A DNA stretch of 64,000 nt from Bugula neritina (GCA_964035545.1 OZ037771.1:8542408-8606407); one strand, 5' to 3'. Shown: positions 1 through 12,260, counted from the first letter of the stretch. Translations and numbers: made by a program. Notes: generated from the sequence alone by a model not told the origin.

Positions 1-903
1 AGACCAAACTGACCCGTCTCGGAATTTTTTAAAACTCTTGTAGAGTATTTCAAAAGATATCAAATGAAACAATATCAATTGGTTCTTTTCAGTACATTTT
101 TACAACTTCATGCATGCTTCAGTAACTGTATTAAGTGTAGTTTTAAATATAGGCGAAAATTGCAAAAAACGCGTCAATTTAATCCAATATTTTCCCATAA
201 AGGAACAATCTACAAACATTCAATCTTTAATATAATATAATATATACCAACAAGTTTGAAATGAAACCACTTTGAAAAAATATATTTATAATCATGGAAT
301 AGTGCATAATTTTATATTTTTAAGATTTCAACACACAATTGTGATGAAACTTATACCGGTAAAAAACTGAAACTTTTTATGTGATGAATATAATATAGTT
401 GTTGAGTGCTCAAAATATCAATATTACAGCTGTTTTAAAAAGGTGCCAGAAAATTGACAAATTAAAAAAATTACCGAATTTTTGGCCTAAAAACGTAATG
501 CAACAGGAAATTTTTCTCAACACTTAAAGCAGATTCTTTGCTTTAATTTGATTAAGCTTATGTAGAAATATCATTCATAAAAGCATTAAAAAGTTTGTTT
601 TGCATCATCTCTGAGATACAGATCTATGAAGTTGACCTATGAAAAAAGTACCAATTTTTTACCAAAAGGTGCCATAACTACACAACTATTACGAATTAAG
701 AGCTCATATTTGATATATTTTTATTTCACATGTTTTAGAATACTCTACTAGAATCTCGAAAAAATCTGATGAGTCTGTAAAACTCTGAAAAAAAACCTTG
801 CCGATTTAGCGTAGAACATCCTATTACAAAATATCAAAATTCCTACAACAATATAAAATTCACCAATTCTAAAGCAAATATAAAGTTTTTTTGGATATCA
901 TTA
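1..903. other. AT-rich intergenic sequence with an imperfect inverted repeat
   Basis: No coding exon is recognisable here. The segment around 30-80 and the segment around 715-775 resemble each other in inverted orientation; both carry a core close to GTAGAGTATT followed or preceded by A/T runs. This suggests a decayed fold-back or MITE-like element of about 750 bp. A TTTATT at 720-725 is an AATAAA on the minus strand about 180 bases after the NUDT7 stop codon and could be its poly(A) signal. Confidence 0.3.
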
Positions 904-2395
904 CTAAAGTTTGGACACTAAAAGCTGTACCATATGTGACTCATCAGCAAAGTATTTTTTAAGGAAACTATAATTAAACTGATTGGAATTACATAAACTG
1001 AATTGTGGGACAGCTTGAAAAGCAAGAGAAGATATAAGTATCAGTAATCTAGCAGTCAATCCCCACACTGTGTACACACTTTGAGTAAGTGGACAAGTGT
1101 AGTCAAAGTAATGCATGGCAATAAATGAGTGGTGTGGTGATCTGTGGGCATCCAGCTCCTGAAACCTACAGTATAAAACAAGCATACCTTTAGTGGGTCA
1201 CACAGATGTACAAATCAAAGCAGGACCAACTGCTTCTAAGTTACTCGAAAAATATTTTACATTGGAGAATTTGTGAGCATTAACTCACTAAGTGGGCAAA
1301 CCATGGCAGTGGAACTTCCCAGTTACTTATTTTATTGGAAATGGCAGATAGAAAAATTCACGCAAATATTTTGACAATGAGTCACATTTCTATTTTTACA
1401 TACTTTTACATGTTTTACTATTGAGAATAGTTAATTATGAAATCTAAGAAACTGTAAACCTGACTTTGCAAAAAGAGATCTACTGAACTCTAAATACTTT
1501 TCTAGCGTAGTTTGCCTGTGAAATAAGCATAATTTGTATAGAAGAACTTATGAATGATCGCATAGAAATTAAAAAATTGATATCATAGGCCAATTTATAT
1601 CTGATGAATACATATTAAAATACATTATTTTACATGTTTTTGGTAACTAAATATTAACAAATTGCAAAACACACTAACTTAGATAAGGGCATCCAGAAAA
1701 CGTCTCGCACTTCCATAGGATTTGCTTTCAAGTCCACTGACTTATTGAGCACTGCTATGACAGGCCATACACAGACCTTGGGAAGCGTCATGGTTGGCGG
1801 AGCTAAACCAACAACTTCTACTGAGGTTGACGCCAAACCAACTTCTTCCTAGTATTATAAAACATCTCCTGATTTTGCCAACAAGCTTAAACAAGTAAAC
1901 TCAGAGATAATATTATACGAATGATCAGATGTGTACAAAATCAAATAAATACTCAAATGAATATCTCGATATTCCATCACCTTGAGAAATAAAGTGAGCA
2001 TTACTATGTCAAAAGTTAAATAAATCAAAGTTACATATAAAATGCTTATTGTTACTGCCAAACTTTTAATTTACAGTCAATGTGAACGAATTACATACAT
2101 GAGCTTCTCGAAGGGCACATTCCACAAAACCTTCTCCAGGCTCAGCTTTTCCACCAGGCAGACAAACCAGTCCTCTATGAAACCTCAAATCATTAGAACG
2201 TAGAGTTAGCAAAACATCCCAGCAGTTGCCATCATCCCTATTGACATATCTGAGTACAACTAACACTGATGAAACCACAGGAAGCTCAAGATTAGAAGCC
2301 TTTGCATCGGATGTTGAGTTTTGAGCATAAGCAAGATTTGCTAGAGCAATACCTTGTCGAAGTCTTTTAATTGCTGCTCTTTTACGGTTAGCCAT
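904..2395 (-). CDS. NUDT7: NUDT7-like peroxisomal coenzyme A diphosphatase
   Basis: Three coding exons join in phase on the minus strand: 2099-2395, 1679-1848 and 904-1165, giving 242 residues, close to vertebrate NUDT7. Donors are GTATGT and GTTAGT; acceptors end in CTAG and TGTAG. The Nudix box is complete across the first intron (residues 82-104: G-x5-E-x7-REAHEEVGL), and is preceded by the LLTLRS..LRFHRG..CLPGG segment typical of the CoA-hydrolase subgroup (NUDT7/NUDT8). The protein ends in Ser-Lys-Leu, a canonical type 1 peroxisomal targeting signal, which favours NUDT7 over mitochondrial NUDT8. The family cleaves CoA and acyl-CoA to acyl-phosphopantetheine and 3',5'-ADP in peroxisomes. 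Start chosen as the first ATG of the exon; no upstream exon is needed for the domain. Family assignment is strong; substrate preference is inferred. Confidence 0.9.
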
Positions 2396-2437
2396 ATCAA
2401 GATTGTCTGAAGAACTTTTAGCTATTTACTGTTATAT

Positions 2438-3035
2438 TTGATAAAGAGGTTAGGTCAAGGTCAAGTTCGTCTTTGGGTTGCCATCTCTACAAAACGGTGT
2501 TCAGTAAAAATGGCACAGGTAAAAATGGCACACAAAGCGATCAGTCTGAATAAAAAGATGAGACTCTTTGATGCACTAATAGGAAGCATCTTTCTATATA
2601 ACATTGAACTATGGTCAATCACACAAGAGAGAAGTGACAACATAGACGTATGCTAAAGAAACCTCCTAGTAAAATACTGAAAGTGGGATGGCCTCAAAAG
2701 ATCAGTAATGATGAGCTATATAAGAAGACATGGCAGAAACCTTGGTCTCATACCATAAGACCACATAGAATAAGATGGCTCAGGCACTTTCTCAAATTAC
2801 CAGAAGGTTCACCAGCCAAGCAAGCACTATAGATATATCTTAACTACCCAGCGAATCAACCCAGAGGGACCAGAAAATATCATAGGTTGATACTGTCAAA
2901 AAAGACCTCAAAACATATGATCAGTGTACGAATCTGGCACAAGATAAAAAAGTATGGAGGTCAATAGCGGCAAAGCCAATAAATGTTATGAGCTGATATG
3001 AGGTGTAACCCAATTACGGACTTCGTCAATAAGTA
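2438..3035 (+). mobile_element. 3' fragment of a non-LTR retrotransposon (LINE RT C-terminus)
   Basis: Two frames that interrupt each other encode the region just after the RT catalytic core of a LINE: a KAISLNKKMRLFDAL-like segment with LYNIELWSIT at 2540-2630, then ILKVGWPQKISNDELY, IRWLRHFLKLPEGSPAKQAL and, after further breaks, LAQDKKVWRSI near 2935-2965. This order matches the end of CR1/RTE-like ORF2 proteins, in which the last motif precedes the stop codon. The copy contains a frameshift and several stops, so it is dead. It ends with AAGTAAGTA near 3030, the same short tail that follows the LINE at 15.1 kb. The 5' end is truncated near 2438. Confidence 0.75.
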
Positions 3036-5040
3036 AGTAGAAATGGCACAGTAAAATTACCACAGATTTGGAGTTTGAGTGTGGAGGTTCGGTTTAGGGG
3101 AAAAATTTAACATCAGTGTCCCAGTGTTACATACTTTTCTATTTGTGTCATTATTATTTGTACCATTTTTACTGTGCCATCATTACCTGTGCTATTTTTA
3201 CCCAAAATCCTACTAGACAGCTTCTTCTCAAAATTGAAAGGTGCACTTGTGGTAATATTCAGTAGCCAAAAAAAGCAATAATTATAATTTTGCAAAATTA
3301 AACTATATATGAACCACATCTTTACTTATCAAAATAATTTAAAGAATCCCGACATACATCCCTTATTCAGCGTCGAAATATTATAAAAATTATATACTAT
3401 TATATTATTAATACATATTGTACACACTAGCACACTCACATATAATATAACTTTAGTTTTATATATACATATATATATATATAACTTTGCTCTTTTGAGC
3501 CAGCTGAGTGATTAGACTGTGCAGTAGCCTACAGTAACTAAAAATAGCATGAAATGAAAGTTGGCTAATAATAATATAACTTTCATAGTAGTACCTTTAT
3601 AGTTTATTTGTTTCCAAAATTTATCAAAATATATTTTCAAAAATTTCTAGAACTGCTATTGTGTGCTTATACCAAAACATTTATCTCATAAAGGAACAAT
3701 TCTATAGCATGGTTGGGACTTTATTTAGTTGAGTAACTTTTAATTTTTAATAAGTTTCCTCTATATATATTATGGTTGAAATTATTTCCTGGTAGGTAGA
3801 AACAACTTTTATTGGTAAATTGAGTACCAGAGTATTGGAAAAGGATCTATTGAAGAATGCTTTATGGTTTGAAAAATTCAGCATGTTCGATATGAAGAAA
3901 TCATATATTGATGGAAACACAGCAATGAAAAACTTTCTAAACAATCATAACTAAAGTAGAATTTAGGAACAGCAAAGTAATAGATAGAACTGATGGGTAG
4001 AAAAAAAGCTCTAAATGGTCAGTGCATCAAAAAGATGAAAACAACTAAAACATAAACTAGGACCTGGCTGAAATCCGGTTAGTTGGAAAAAAGAAAAAAA
4101 ACTGCTGTAGGCAGCACAAGATCAAGCACTTCCTACTAGAAATTACTAAATGGCTATAGTGAGATAACAAGCTAGAAAAAAATGTGAGATGTGTAATGCA
4201 ACAAACAAACTGTGATGCATATATTCAGTGAATGTGGGAGAATATAAGAAGAGACATAACAACTTGGCATCGATATTTCTTGAAATTTAGAAAAGTAAGA
4301 ATTGGCTCGATCATTGATCAGCATAAGTATTGCAAATAGAAAACTAAAATGACAATATGTATGGATCTTTAAAAATCTCAATACACATATCCACAGAGTC
4401 ACTGAAGCTATCAGGCTCAATATTGTTAAAGTTGACAAACATAATGCAGAAACAATGATCCTCAAAATCGCTCTTTGGTAAATGCTGGAATGATTGACTT
4501 GTTGCTAATTTTACTGGAGATGCATTGAACTAGGAGAGTTTAGGGATAGTTAGATAATATACCATAAGCATAATTGTAGGCTGAGAATTTACCAAACTTT
4601 GTTTTACATGACACATGGTGGCAGCAACTAAAAGAACTATCCGCAATGAAAAAGTGCCGGAACAAATATTTGTGCATAGGAATGCAATTAAGAGTGAACC
4701 ACTGGGTTTGAATAGCAAAGAAGAGCAAAATTTCAAAAGCTTAAAAGGCGGTTAGCAATTATTTTGCACTTTATCCCAGTTTACCGAAGAAACTAATGAC
4801 TACCAATGGGCATTATTACTGCTATAGATGTATTAAAGCATTATTTTATAACTGACATTTTGTATGCTATGGTACTATAATATACTGCATATATAGCATC
4901 CAACTTCCATGCTACGTTAGCTTAGGCTCAATATTGTTTTTGTGTTTGATACTTGCACGTATTCTATGTTTTCCAAATTTATAATCTCTTTACTTCCATA
5001 CATAGCATATTATATCTTATAACAGCAACATTAAATAGTC
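3036..5040. other. Intergenic region with degenerate repeats, no gene recognised
   Basis: An imperfect tandem based on AAAATGGCACAGG appears at 2505-2535, at 3040-3060, and on the opposite strand at 3150-3205, so it brackets the LINE fragment. A short (AT)n run lies at 3460-3485. Several open stretches between 3.7 and 4.8 kb have no domain that I can identify, and their frames are short and AT-rich. I see no tRNA, promoter or conserved exon. Confidence 0.4.
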
Positions 5041-5655
5041 ACTTGAATGTTACAGGGCATAAATACAATGGCCGGAGATGACATATAAATTTGTAAATGA
5101 ATACACTGCCATGCTGTTTGTCTGCCCTCTACGCACAAAAACAACTGCCTTGAAAAAGTTCATTGCTGATGTAGCACTTATTGGAAAGATAAAAAAACAC
5201 AGTGACAACAGTGGAGAATATGTCAGTAATACATTTCAAACTGTTCTAAAGAAAAATGGCATAAAACACACTAATCCACATTTGTCGGAAAAATTAGGAA
5301 AAAACAGACAGCTGCTCTGCCATCTTGTGAAGCGAGTATATGGTTTTACAAGATGTTACTAATAAGTCGTTGTACCTTCATACATTCTTTAACTCTATAA
5401 ACAGGTTTCAAGAAGATGCCACATCAATACAGTGTTATAACTAAGGAGTCATCTCACTCACTGATGACGGACTAAAACAACAGAGTCAAACTAAGCCCAG
5501 TGAGACTTGTTACCACTTTATTAGCCAGCAAACAACATTTGTACATGACTAGATCGACACTAATGACAACAAATCTGACATCCCAACCAAGCCGTTTGGA
5601 GCAATCTTGCATCGAAATGTGGTCACCCTGCTACAGATTGAGGAGGCAAATTGAT
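5041..5655 (+). mobile_element. Remnant of a Ty1/Copia retrotransposon (integrase plus RNase H ends)
   Basis: The frame at 5078-5362 reads as a Copia integrase core: the Y-T-x-M-L-F-V-C-P-L-R-T-K segment, then KIKKHSDNSGEYVSNTF with the DN-x-GEY catalytic segment and a following NGIKH. The next part, around 5405-5650 in other frames, matches the C-terminus of Copia RNase H (GVISLTDD, SQTK, YHFI and, at the end, DNKSDIPTKPF). The reverse transcriptase between them is missing, so the copy carries an internal deletion of most of pol, and frameshifts are present. No LTRs were found. Family call is reliable; the boundaries are not. Confidence 0.7.
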
Positions 5656-5740
5656 AGAATGCAAGCTTTCGCTCTAATGACAATCAACATTCATACAATA
5701 CTACTAATGCTATTAAAATGCTCAAACTAGTAACTGTCTT

Positions 5741-6580
5741 CTCTTTTATGTCTAATTATCAAGTGTGGATAACTTTCAATATGCCGTAATCATTCTTTAT
5801 TATATTACCCACAATTCTTTTCCTTGTTCCTTCTCTTCTTTCTTATACATAAAATATAGCAGTTCTGTAAATTACAACTCTACATATTTTATCACAATAA
5901 TCAACATTACTAAGATGGCATAAGCCTCCAGCTTCAGGATGAGACTACTCTAATTGAAAGTTTTACTAATGTTAATGCAGCTGAATATAATGCTGTGAAC
6001 CATGAAAATTCAGAGCATCAGGATATAAGAAATCAGGTAGGAAACAAGCAAAAAGGCAGGCTACTACTATAAAATACGGAATAGAACGTTTAAGTAGGTA
6101 TAATCAGCTAGTGTTGCTTGAAACCTAAGCACTTGACCCATCCAACTATAATAGGTTAAGCAAATGAAACACAAAACTCAAGGCCAAAATACACTCAAAG
6201 AAATAATAGTGCAATATAAAAATCTATGGCCATTTACATCCTTAAACGAGAAGTCTAAACTAATCCACCAATCCTAATTGATAAAGTTGTTAGTAACAGC
6301 CATATATTATATTACCCAAGATTATCAAAATTTTTCAACTCGTCTGAAGCAATTGCTACAAAAACAAACCACTAAACCTAAATACAAAGTTGAAGTCAAA
6401 GAAAAAGATCAGTCAATCTTAATTTAAAGTAGTAGAAATCACAGTAACCCCAAGTCAAGGTCACGACTACCTCACGATATAAAGAACTGCTTAGTGCCTA
6501 GCTAACCTAGTCTAGCCTAGCTACAGTTATTTCAATGAGAAGCCTTCTAACATTACATCATATTATATAACAAAAACCAG
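5741..6580. other. Gene-free AT-rich stretch
   Basis: Only short frames with many stops. It probably consists of decayed transposon sequence between the Copia remnant and the next element, but nothing diagnostic is visible. Confidence 0.3.
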
Positions 6581-6584
6581 CCAT

Positions 6585-7437
6585 GGCCATCAATCAAGCA
6601 AATCTAGTGCTTCAAAGATCAAAGAGCTAGCCATTCAGTTAAAACTTGATTTAGCAAAAGTTGAATATAGGATGAACTCGGAAATAGATTTTATTCACAT
6701 AGAAGAACAGCTACAGGAGCTACATAAGCAGAAAGAAAAATTTAAGAGATCAATGAGAGCTACAAAAGCACAGGAGAGGCTAGAGGTACAACAAAGATGC
6801 CATGAAATATTTCAAGTTGTGGAGAGCAAAGGAGTTGTCTGCCTTCTAGACAAACTAATGACAACAGACCCAAGAAGTAAATGTATGCAAACTCACAGAA
6901 AGCACAACTCACCATGCAAAGAACAGAACCAACATATTAGCTCCAACAGTAAATGATTGGAGTTATCCAAAAACACACTCAGATAATGACACATCAAGAG
7001 CTTTAAGCAACTCAGTAAAAATAACAACCAACTCCCACAATGACGAATCTATAAAACTGTAGCATTTACAAAACAAGCCCCTGTAAGCCAAATAAAGAAA
7101 CCTTCTGAAAAAAAAGAAGATGGAAAAGGTGAGAAAAAAACAACACAGTCAGCCCGCTTCACTTGTGAGGGAATAGATTGTTACGTGCAAAAGCAGAAAA
7201 GTTTAAAACAACAGAGTACAAAACCTAGCTGGATATTCTGTGATTTATGTAAAAAATTGTTTTATGCCACTTGCCAGGGGATGGCTGAAAAAAAACACAA
7301 ACAACCTTGGTAACCTCAATCACTTAAGTGGAGTGAAATATGTTTGCCTACATGTAATGTGGGGATTTGAAAGGGTTTGGAAGGTGATAATGGTGAAGAC
7401 AAAATTTCCTTTGCTGTTGCGAGTAGTGCACTGATAA
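6585..7437 (+). pseudogene. Coiled-coil plus PHD-like zinc finger ORF fragment, probably retroelement ORF1
   Basis: The frame 6672-6956 encodes a charged, Glu/Lys/Gln-rich helix with heptad spacing (EEQLQELHKQKEKFKRSM), which looks like a coiled coil. After several stops, 7150-7330 encodes C-x4-C ... WIFCDLCKKLFYATCQGM and then a YVCLH segment, the ligand order and aromatic residue expected of a PHD finger. PHD fingers behind coiled coils occur in ORF1 proteins of several non-LTR retrotransposons, and this lies directly upstream of a Penelope-like element. Whether it belongs to that element, to another LINE, or to a captured host gene is not settled. It is broken by stops and cannot make one protein as it stands. 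Confidence 0.45.
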
Positions 7438-7929
7438 ATAAGCTTAGTAATCTTAAAGAGTTATTCAAAAATCTAGCATCTAGCAACTGCAGAGTACAAA
7501 CTCAACAAAGCTAGAGGAAAAAATGGAAAAGCTGGAAAAAGTTATGCACATGCATCTGCTTCTAACACAGAAGAGATAAGGAATACAACTCAGCTCAATA
7601 GCAATGCTAACTCCCCACCTGGTATCGACTGAGAGCTTCGTACTGTCAACCCTTGCACACAAAGCTGAGTTGCCTAACCCTTCTCATCTAGTTTGATATA
7701 ACCCAACTGGTAATGGACCCAACTGATATACAAGGAAACACCCTGGAATTATTGCTGCAAAAGTTATATACCCTAGTTTCAGCAAGCACTATATTATTCA
7801 GACAATGTTAGAAATTGATATGCAGAAAGTGAGAAACTGACAGCATGCAGCAAAACTGTACTACAAAGCTGACATAGACAGAGCCAGTGATAAGATGTGG
7901 AGACTAAAAACCAATATGACCAATACTGA

Positions 7930-9650
7930 TGATGTTGAGGTTTAGCACCTGGGAAATTTTATGGGATGGCTAAAATACACAAACTGAAACAAGGAGATGG
8001 TATAGAGAAGCTACAAATGCGACCAATAATTTCTAACATAGGCACTGCATCATACCAACTTGCGAAATACCTGGCCAAAGTGCTAAAACCACTTAGTGAA
8101 TCTGAAAGTAATATCGAATCAACCGATAGTTTTCTTACATATATATGACAACTTCATATTCCAGCAAACCATCAACTGATATCATTTGGTGTTGTTTCCC
8201 TCTTTACTTCTGTACCACTTGACTACGCGATTTCAGCAATCATAAATGATATTTATGAGAAACAACGAATCCAAACAACTATACCAAAACAGAAAACGAT
8301 AAACTTACTCAACCTTTGTACAAAACAAGTTCACTTTACTTTCAACGACATCATTTATACAAAGACGAATGGTGTTTCTATGGGGTCTCCTCTGGGACCA
8401 ATAATTGCCAATATATTCATGACAAAACTTGGGTAAGATACATAGATGATATATTTGCAACAATATACCCTGATTATATTAACACAACATTCAACACACT
8501 TAATAATTTTCATCTCAATATAAAATAACTAGAAACCAATAAATCACTTTCTTTTCTGGATGTTACAGTTTTGCGACACAATAGCTCAGTGGAAACCACA
8601 GTATTCCGCAAGCCAACACATAACGATACATATTTACATTGGAACTCTTTCTCACTGGAAACGTGGAAGCTAAGCACACTAAAGTCACTAGTATTAAATA
8701 TAATAAAATATGTTCTACTCCAGCACTTAAGACCCAAGAACTAAACTATATTCGAAATATTTTTGAACATAAAAATGGTTACCCTAAATATGTAATAGAT
8801 AAAACTATTAACAACATTGGTGACGGACTACTCAGTGAAAAAGACAACAGGAAACACATTTTACTCCAACTGCCTTATAAAAGAGTAACAGGAGAAAAAC
8901 TAATCCATTCCCTCAATAAATTAATTGCAGACTCTTTTCCAAATGGACTCAATGCCCAGACTTTATTTAAAGGAACCCCCTCAAGTTCACATTTTAATCT
9001 CAAAAATAAAACCAATAAAGAACACATACACAACCTAGTTTACAAAATAACCTGCCCTGAAGCTTCATGTCAACAAACATATGTAGACGAAACCGGACGT
9101 TGCCTATCACACAGGATACATGAACATTGCCATAACATCAATTCCAAAATTTTTCAACATATCTCCACCACTAACCACGGAAACATATCAATAGACAATG
9201 TAACAGTTTTTAAATCATTCATTTAAAGAAACCCACCATCAAAAAGTAGCCAAAGCTCTCTACATTAAACAAATGAAACCGCAACTTAATAAACAAAATT
9301 ACTCCATACCACTATAACTATACCAATAAGCTCCACACTACTCAACTCTCACATAGTTTCACTAACCCATGCTGTTTTTATACTTGGATATCTATTTTTT
9401 GTCAACTCTAATTTATTTTTTATGCAAAAAAATCAGTATAATTTTTGACTTGCGTAATATATAAAATAAGATTAACTCCCTTAGTTTCAATAATTTACAA
9501 TAACTGCCACTCTCTATCCTTTGTGTCATGCATAGTGTTCAGCGTAACGTAATAATTTTTGAATTTCAATCATTCATTGCTACTCTGAAGATGGGCACAG
9601 TGGTGCCTGAAATATCGGTATAATTACTTTGACTAATAAAGTAATAAATC
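7930..9650 (+). mobile_element. Penelope-like retroelement with GIY-YIG endonuclease domain, degenerate
   Basis: The RT begins near 7950 with GMAKIHKLKQGDG and RPIISNIGTASY, the PLE form of the first conserved blocks. Around 8180-8225 is FGVVSLFTSVPLDYAI (motif A region), around 8365-8415 GVSMGSPLGPIIANIFM, and at 8439-8453 YIDDI (motif C). The C-terminal frame 8639-9226 contains LVYKITCPEASCQQTYV and DETGR, matching the PLE GIY-YIG endonuclease, with the second half of the motif mutated from YIGETGR to YVDETGR. Stops and frameshifts separate these blocks, so the copy is not functional. A hammerhead-like motif lies in the 3' region. The combination of RT and GIY-YIG is diagnostic for PLEs. 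Confidence 0.88.
9575..9640 (+). ncRNA. Hammerhead-ribozyme-like motif at the PLE 3' end
   Basis: CTGAAGA at 9585-9591 fits the CUGANGA core. It is followed by a 5-bp stem (GGCAC/GTGCC, 9594-9607), then GAAA at 9609-9612, and a 3-bp helix ATA/TAT closed by TCGG, ending in a possible AUA cleavage triplet at 9620-9622. Penelope-like elements are known to carry minimal type I hammerheads with very short helix III. Deviations are visible: one or two unpaired bases flank stem II, and stem I is weak. Either a decayed ribozyme or coincidence. Confidence 0.4.
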
Positions 9651-9989
9651 AACAATGTTTCTCGTATACTCATTTATAATATATATATATATTTTTTTTT
9701 TTTCAACTCTTATTTGTAAACAGATCATAAATTGGAGAAGCGCATATGTGCGTAAATCAAAAATTCTCTTAAAGGGAGGAATTTTTCCAAGAGATTGGGC
9801 TATTTTGTCACTAACAGCGTTACAGTATGGTGCCTATTCATATGATTTTTGAATCCGATTAGTGAGGTGGTCTGGTGAAACTCGAGCTAGAACCACACTT
9901 AGTAAGGCTCTTTTTAAAGAGTCATAACCTTAGCTGAAACGCATCTGTGCATAACAGCCATTGCACACACTTCCATTATTGAATAGTAT

Positions 9990-12260
9990 GCTAATGTATA
10001 AAAAATAGACACAGGTGCCTCCTGTAATATTGTGCCAAATTCTTTTTTTAAGCGGTTGAAACTTGAAAACGAAGACATTAAAAGCTGGAACCAGAACCTT
10101 TTCTCTTTGGCAGTAATCAACTTAAGGCATAAGGTAAAATATCCTTATTGTTGAAATATATAAAAACAATTCAGTGCATGGTTTTGTTTTAGTAGAACAA
10201 GGTGAGACAACTCTTTTGGGTCTCCCAAGTAGTATTGCCATAGGTTTAGTAGAAATTGCATGTGCAATTTCAAATGCTGTTGTGTCAGAGTTTTCTGATG
10301 TTTTTCAAGGTTTAGGTAAATTGCCTTGTAATCATGCTTTGAGACTTAAAAAGGCAGTGAGCATGTAATACAAAGTGCTAGAGGTGCACCATTTAGCGTA
10401 TGAGATAGGCTAAAATATATGGAATATGGAATCTAGCAGCACAATTACCAAAGTCAAACAACCAACTGTTTAGGTCCATGCAATAGTTAATGTGCTAAAA
10501 CCTGACCGGTCATTATGTGTCTGTCTAGACTGCACTGAGCTGAACAAGTGTATCATAAGGGAACACTTTTTATTACCTACAGCTACAGAAGTATTCTCAA
10601 AATTGTCATATTCACAAGTTTTCCCAACTTTAGATGCAACTTCAGATCATGATAGTAGTTTTCTCACTACGTGTGCTACTCCATTTGGCCGATATAGATA
10701 TTTGAGGCTACCTTTTGGAATAGTTTGGCACCTGAAGTATTTCATAGAGAATTAAATGAAATATTTGCAGATATAGATGGAGCTGAGACTTTTGTAGATG
10801 GCCTATTGTTACATGCTGCTACAAAGGTAAAGCATGATGTTATTCTGCGTAAAATGCTAGATAGAACAGCAAGTTAACTTAAAGCTTAATTTAGCAAAAT
10901 ATATTCTTGAGAAGTCCGGGCTTAAGTATCTAGGTCACATAGTTGGACAGGGTATCACAAAAGCTGACCCAAATAAAATTAAATCTAGTCGACATCCCTT
11001 TGCCACAAAATGTAGAAGAGTTGCTAGACCGTATGAGCACGTATTTAGTAAAGCTTCGTCTAAATTTAGCAGAAATTACAGCCCCACTGAGAGAGCTGAC
11101 AAAGAAGGTCCTTCATGGGTTTGGGATAGTAAAAAAGAGCAGTCAATGAAAGAACCCAAATCTATTGTAGCTAGTGGACAACTTCTAAAAATGTTTGACC
11201 TTGCTCTGCCAATTGAACTTAGTGTAGACAGTTCACAAAATGTAATAGGAGCAATAGTTTTACAGAATGATCAAACAATACAATTTGCCAATTGTAGCTT
11301 AAACAAGGCACAAAGAGCTTAAGCACAAATAGAAAAAGAATTTTTAGCTATACAGTATAGGTTAAATAGGTTTCATCAATATGTACATGGTCAAAAAAGT
11401 GTTGTAGAAACCGATAATTGCTTAGCATTGCTTAGCATAAAAAAAGGGTTTAAACGATTCAACACCTAGACTAACTCCCATGAGGCTGAGAGCTCAGTTA
11501 TATGATTTTGATCTTGTAGATAATACCTCTAAATGTTCTGCCATAAGCTTTGGGCCAAATAAACAACACCAGTCAAACTATACACTCAGTTCCTCTCCTA
11601 TTCCATCGGTTAAAAGCACAAAATATCTTAGCATCACCCTACAGCACAACCTGAGCTTCAACAAGCACATTGATGTAAAAATTGAGAAAGCAAGTAATAT
11701 CTTAGGTGCTATAAAATATATACTCCACTCTGCGCCAAAACACAGTCGCCTTCTTGCATACACTAGTTTATGTAAACCCATTTTGGACTATGCTGATACG
11801 GTGTGGGACCCAGCCACTAAAAGTGTAGCAGAAAGATTAGAAAGGATTTAAAACAAGGCTGTAAGATACATAAGTGAACTGAAGGGTCGTGAAAGTGTTA
11901 CTGATGCCAGAAACCAGCTTGGGTTGAAGACGTTTTCCGAGACAGTTTCCTTCCCAGGACCATATGCGATATGCGTCTATTACAAAATGAAACTGATGAC
12001 TAATGTCAAACAGCGTTACGCTAGAACCTCAGACCATAGTTTCTGCAACACCGTTTTTATTTAGCACACCCGAGGCGCTCTGCTTGTGCTTCTAGTAATC
12101 TCGAGCGTGCAAAGGATACAGAGGTAATACAGAGGTAAACCTGGTAGCCAGATGTACATAGCTGATGCATTGAGTAGAGCACTTTTCATAATGATATTGA
12201 TGATCAAAAAAAAGTTAAGGTTAAGGTTGATGATACGAGATTACTCCAACAAAAAGCTGG
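9990..12260 (+). mobile_element. Ty3/Gypsy pol remnant (protease-RT-RNase H), interrupted by a LINE fragment
   Basis: A retropepsin start IDTGASCNIVP is encoded near 10005-10040. The frame 10174-10368 has LLGLPSS and FSDVFQGLGKLP, the lead-in to Gypsy RT. 10492-10755 gives KPDRSLCVCLDCTELNK, LDATS and TPFGRYRYLRLPFG. The catalytic box near 10785-10805 reads FVDG instead of the usual YVDD/FVDD. YLGHIVGQGI, LPQNVEELL, APLRELTKK and an RNase H segment up to about 11430 follow. The RNase H C-terminus is split: its left half (LRAQLYDFDLV) ends near 11518 and its right half (KPGSQMYIADALSRA) resumes near 12145. No LTR, gag or integrase was recognised. Frameshifts throughout. Confidence 0.85.
11520..12144 (+). 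mobile_element. LINE 3' fragment inserted into the Gypsy element
   Basis: The frame 11480-11851 switches abruptly from Gypsy RNase H to the thumb/C-terminal region of an APE-type LINE: STKYLSITLQHNLSFNKHI, SRLLAYTSLCKPILDYAD, TVWDPATKS, then AVRYISELKGRESVTDAR after one stop. The same blocks occur in the LINE at 12.5-15.1 kb (YLGVTLQSNLKFHSHI, LLAYMTLCRPILEYA, TWDPVTK), but identity is only partial, so this is a related family and not a recent copy of it. It is 5'-truncated, as is usual for target-primed insertion. Its 3' part runs to about 12144, where Gypsy sequence resumes. Confidence 0.75.

Noticed and set aside
742-800. Hammerhead ribozyme from CTGATGAG and a later GAAA
   Set aside because: The stem II between them does not pair in the required register and no helix III is present.
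4172-4736. Open frames on the minus strand as a membrane protein gene
   Set aside because: Two overlapping frames of similar length, no domain, AT-rich composition and no splice context.
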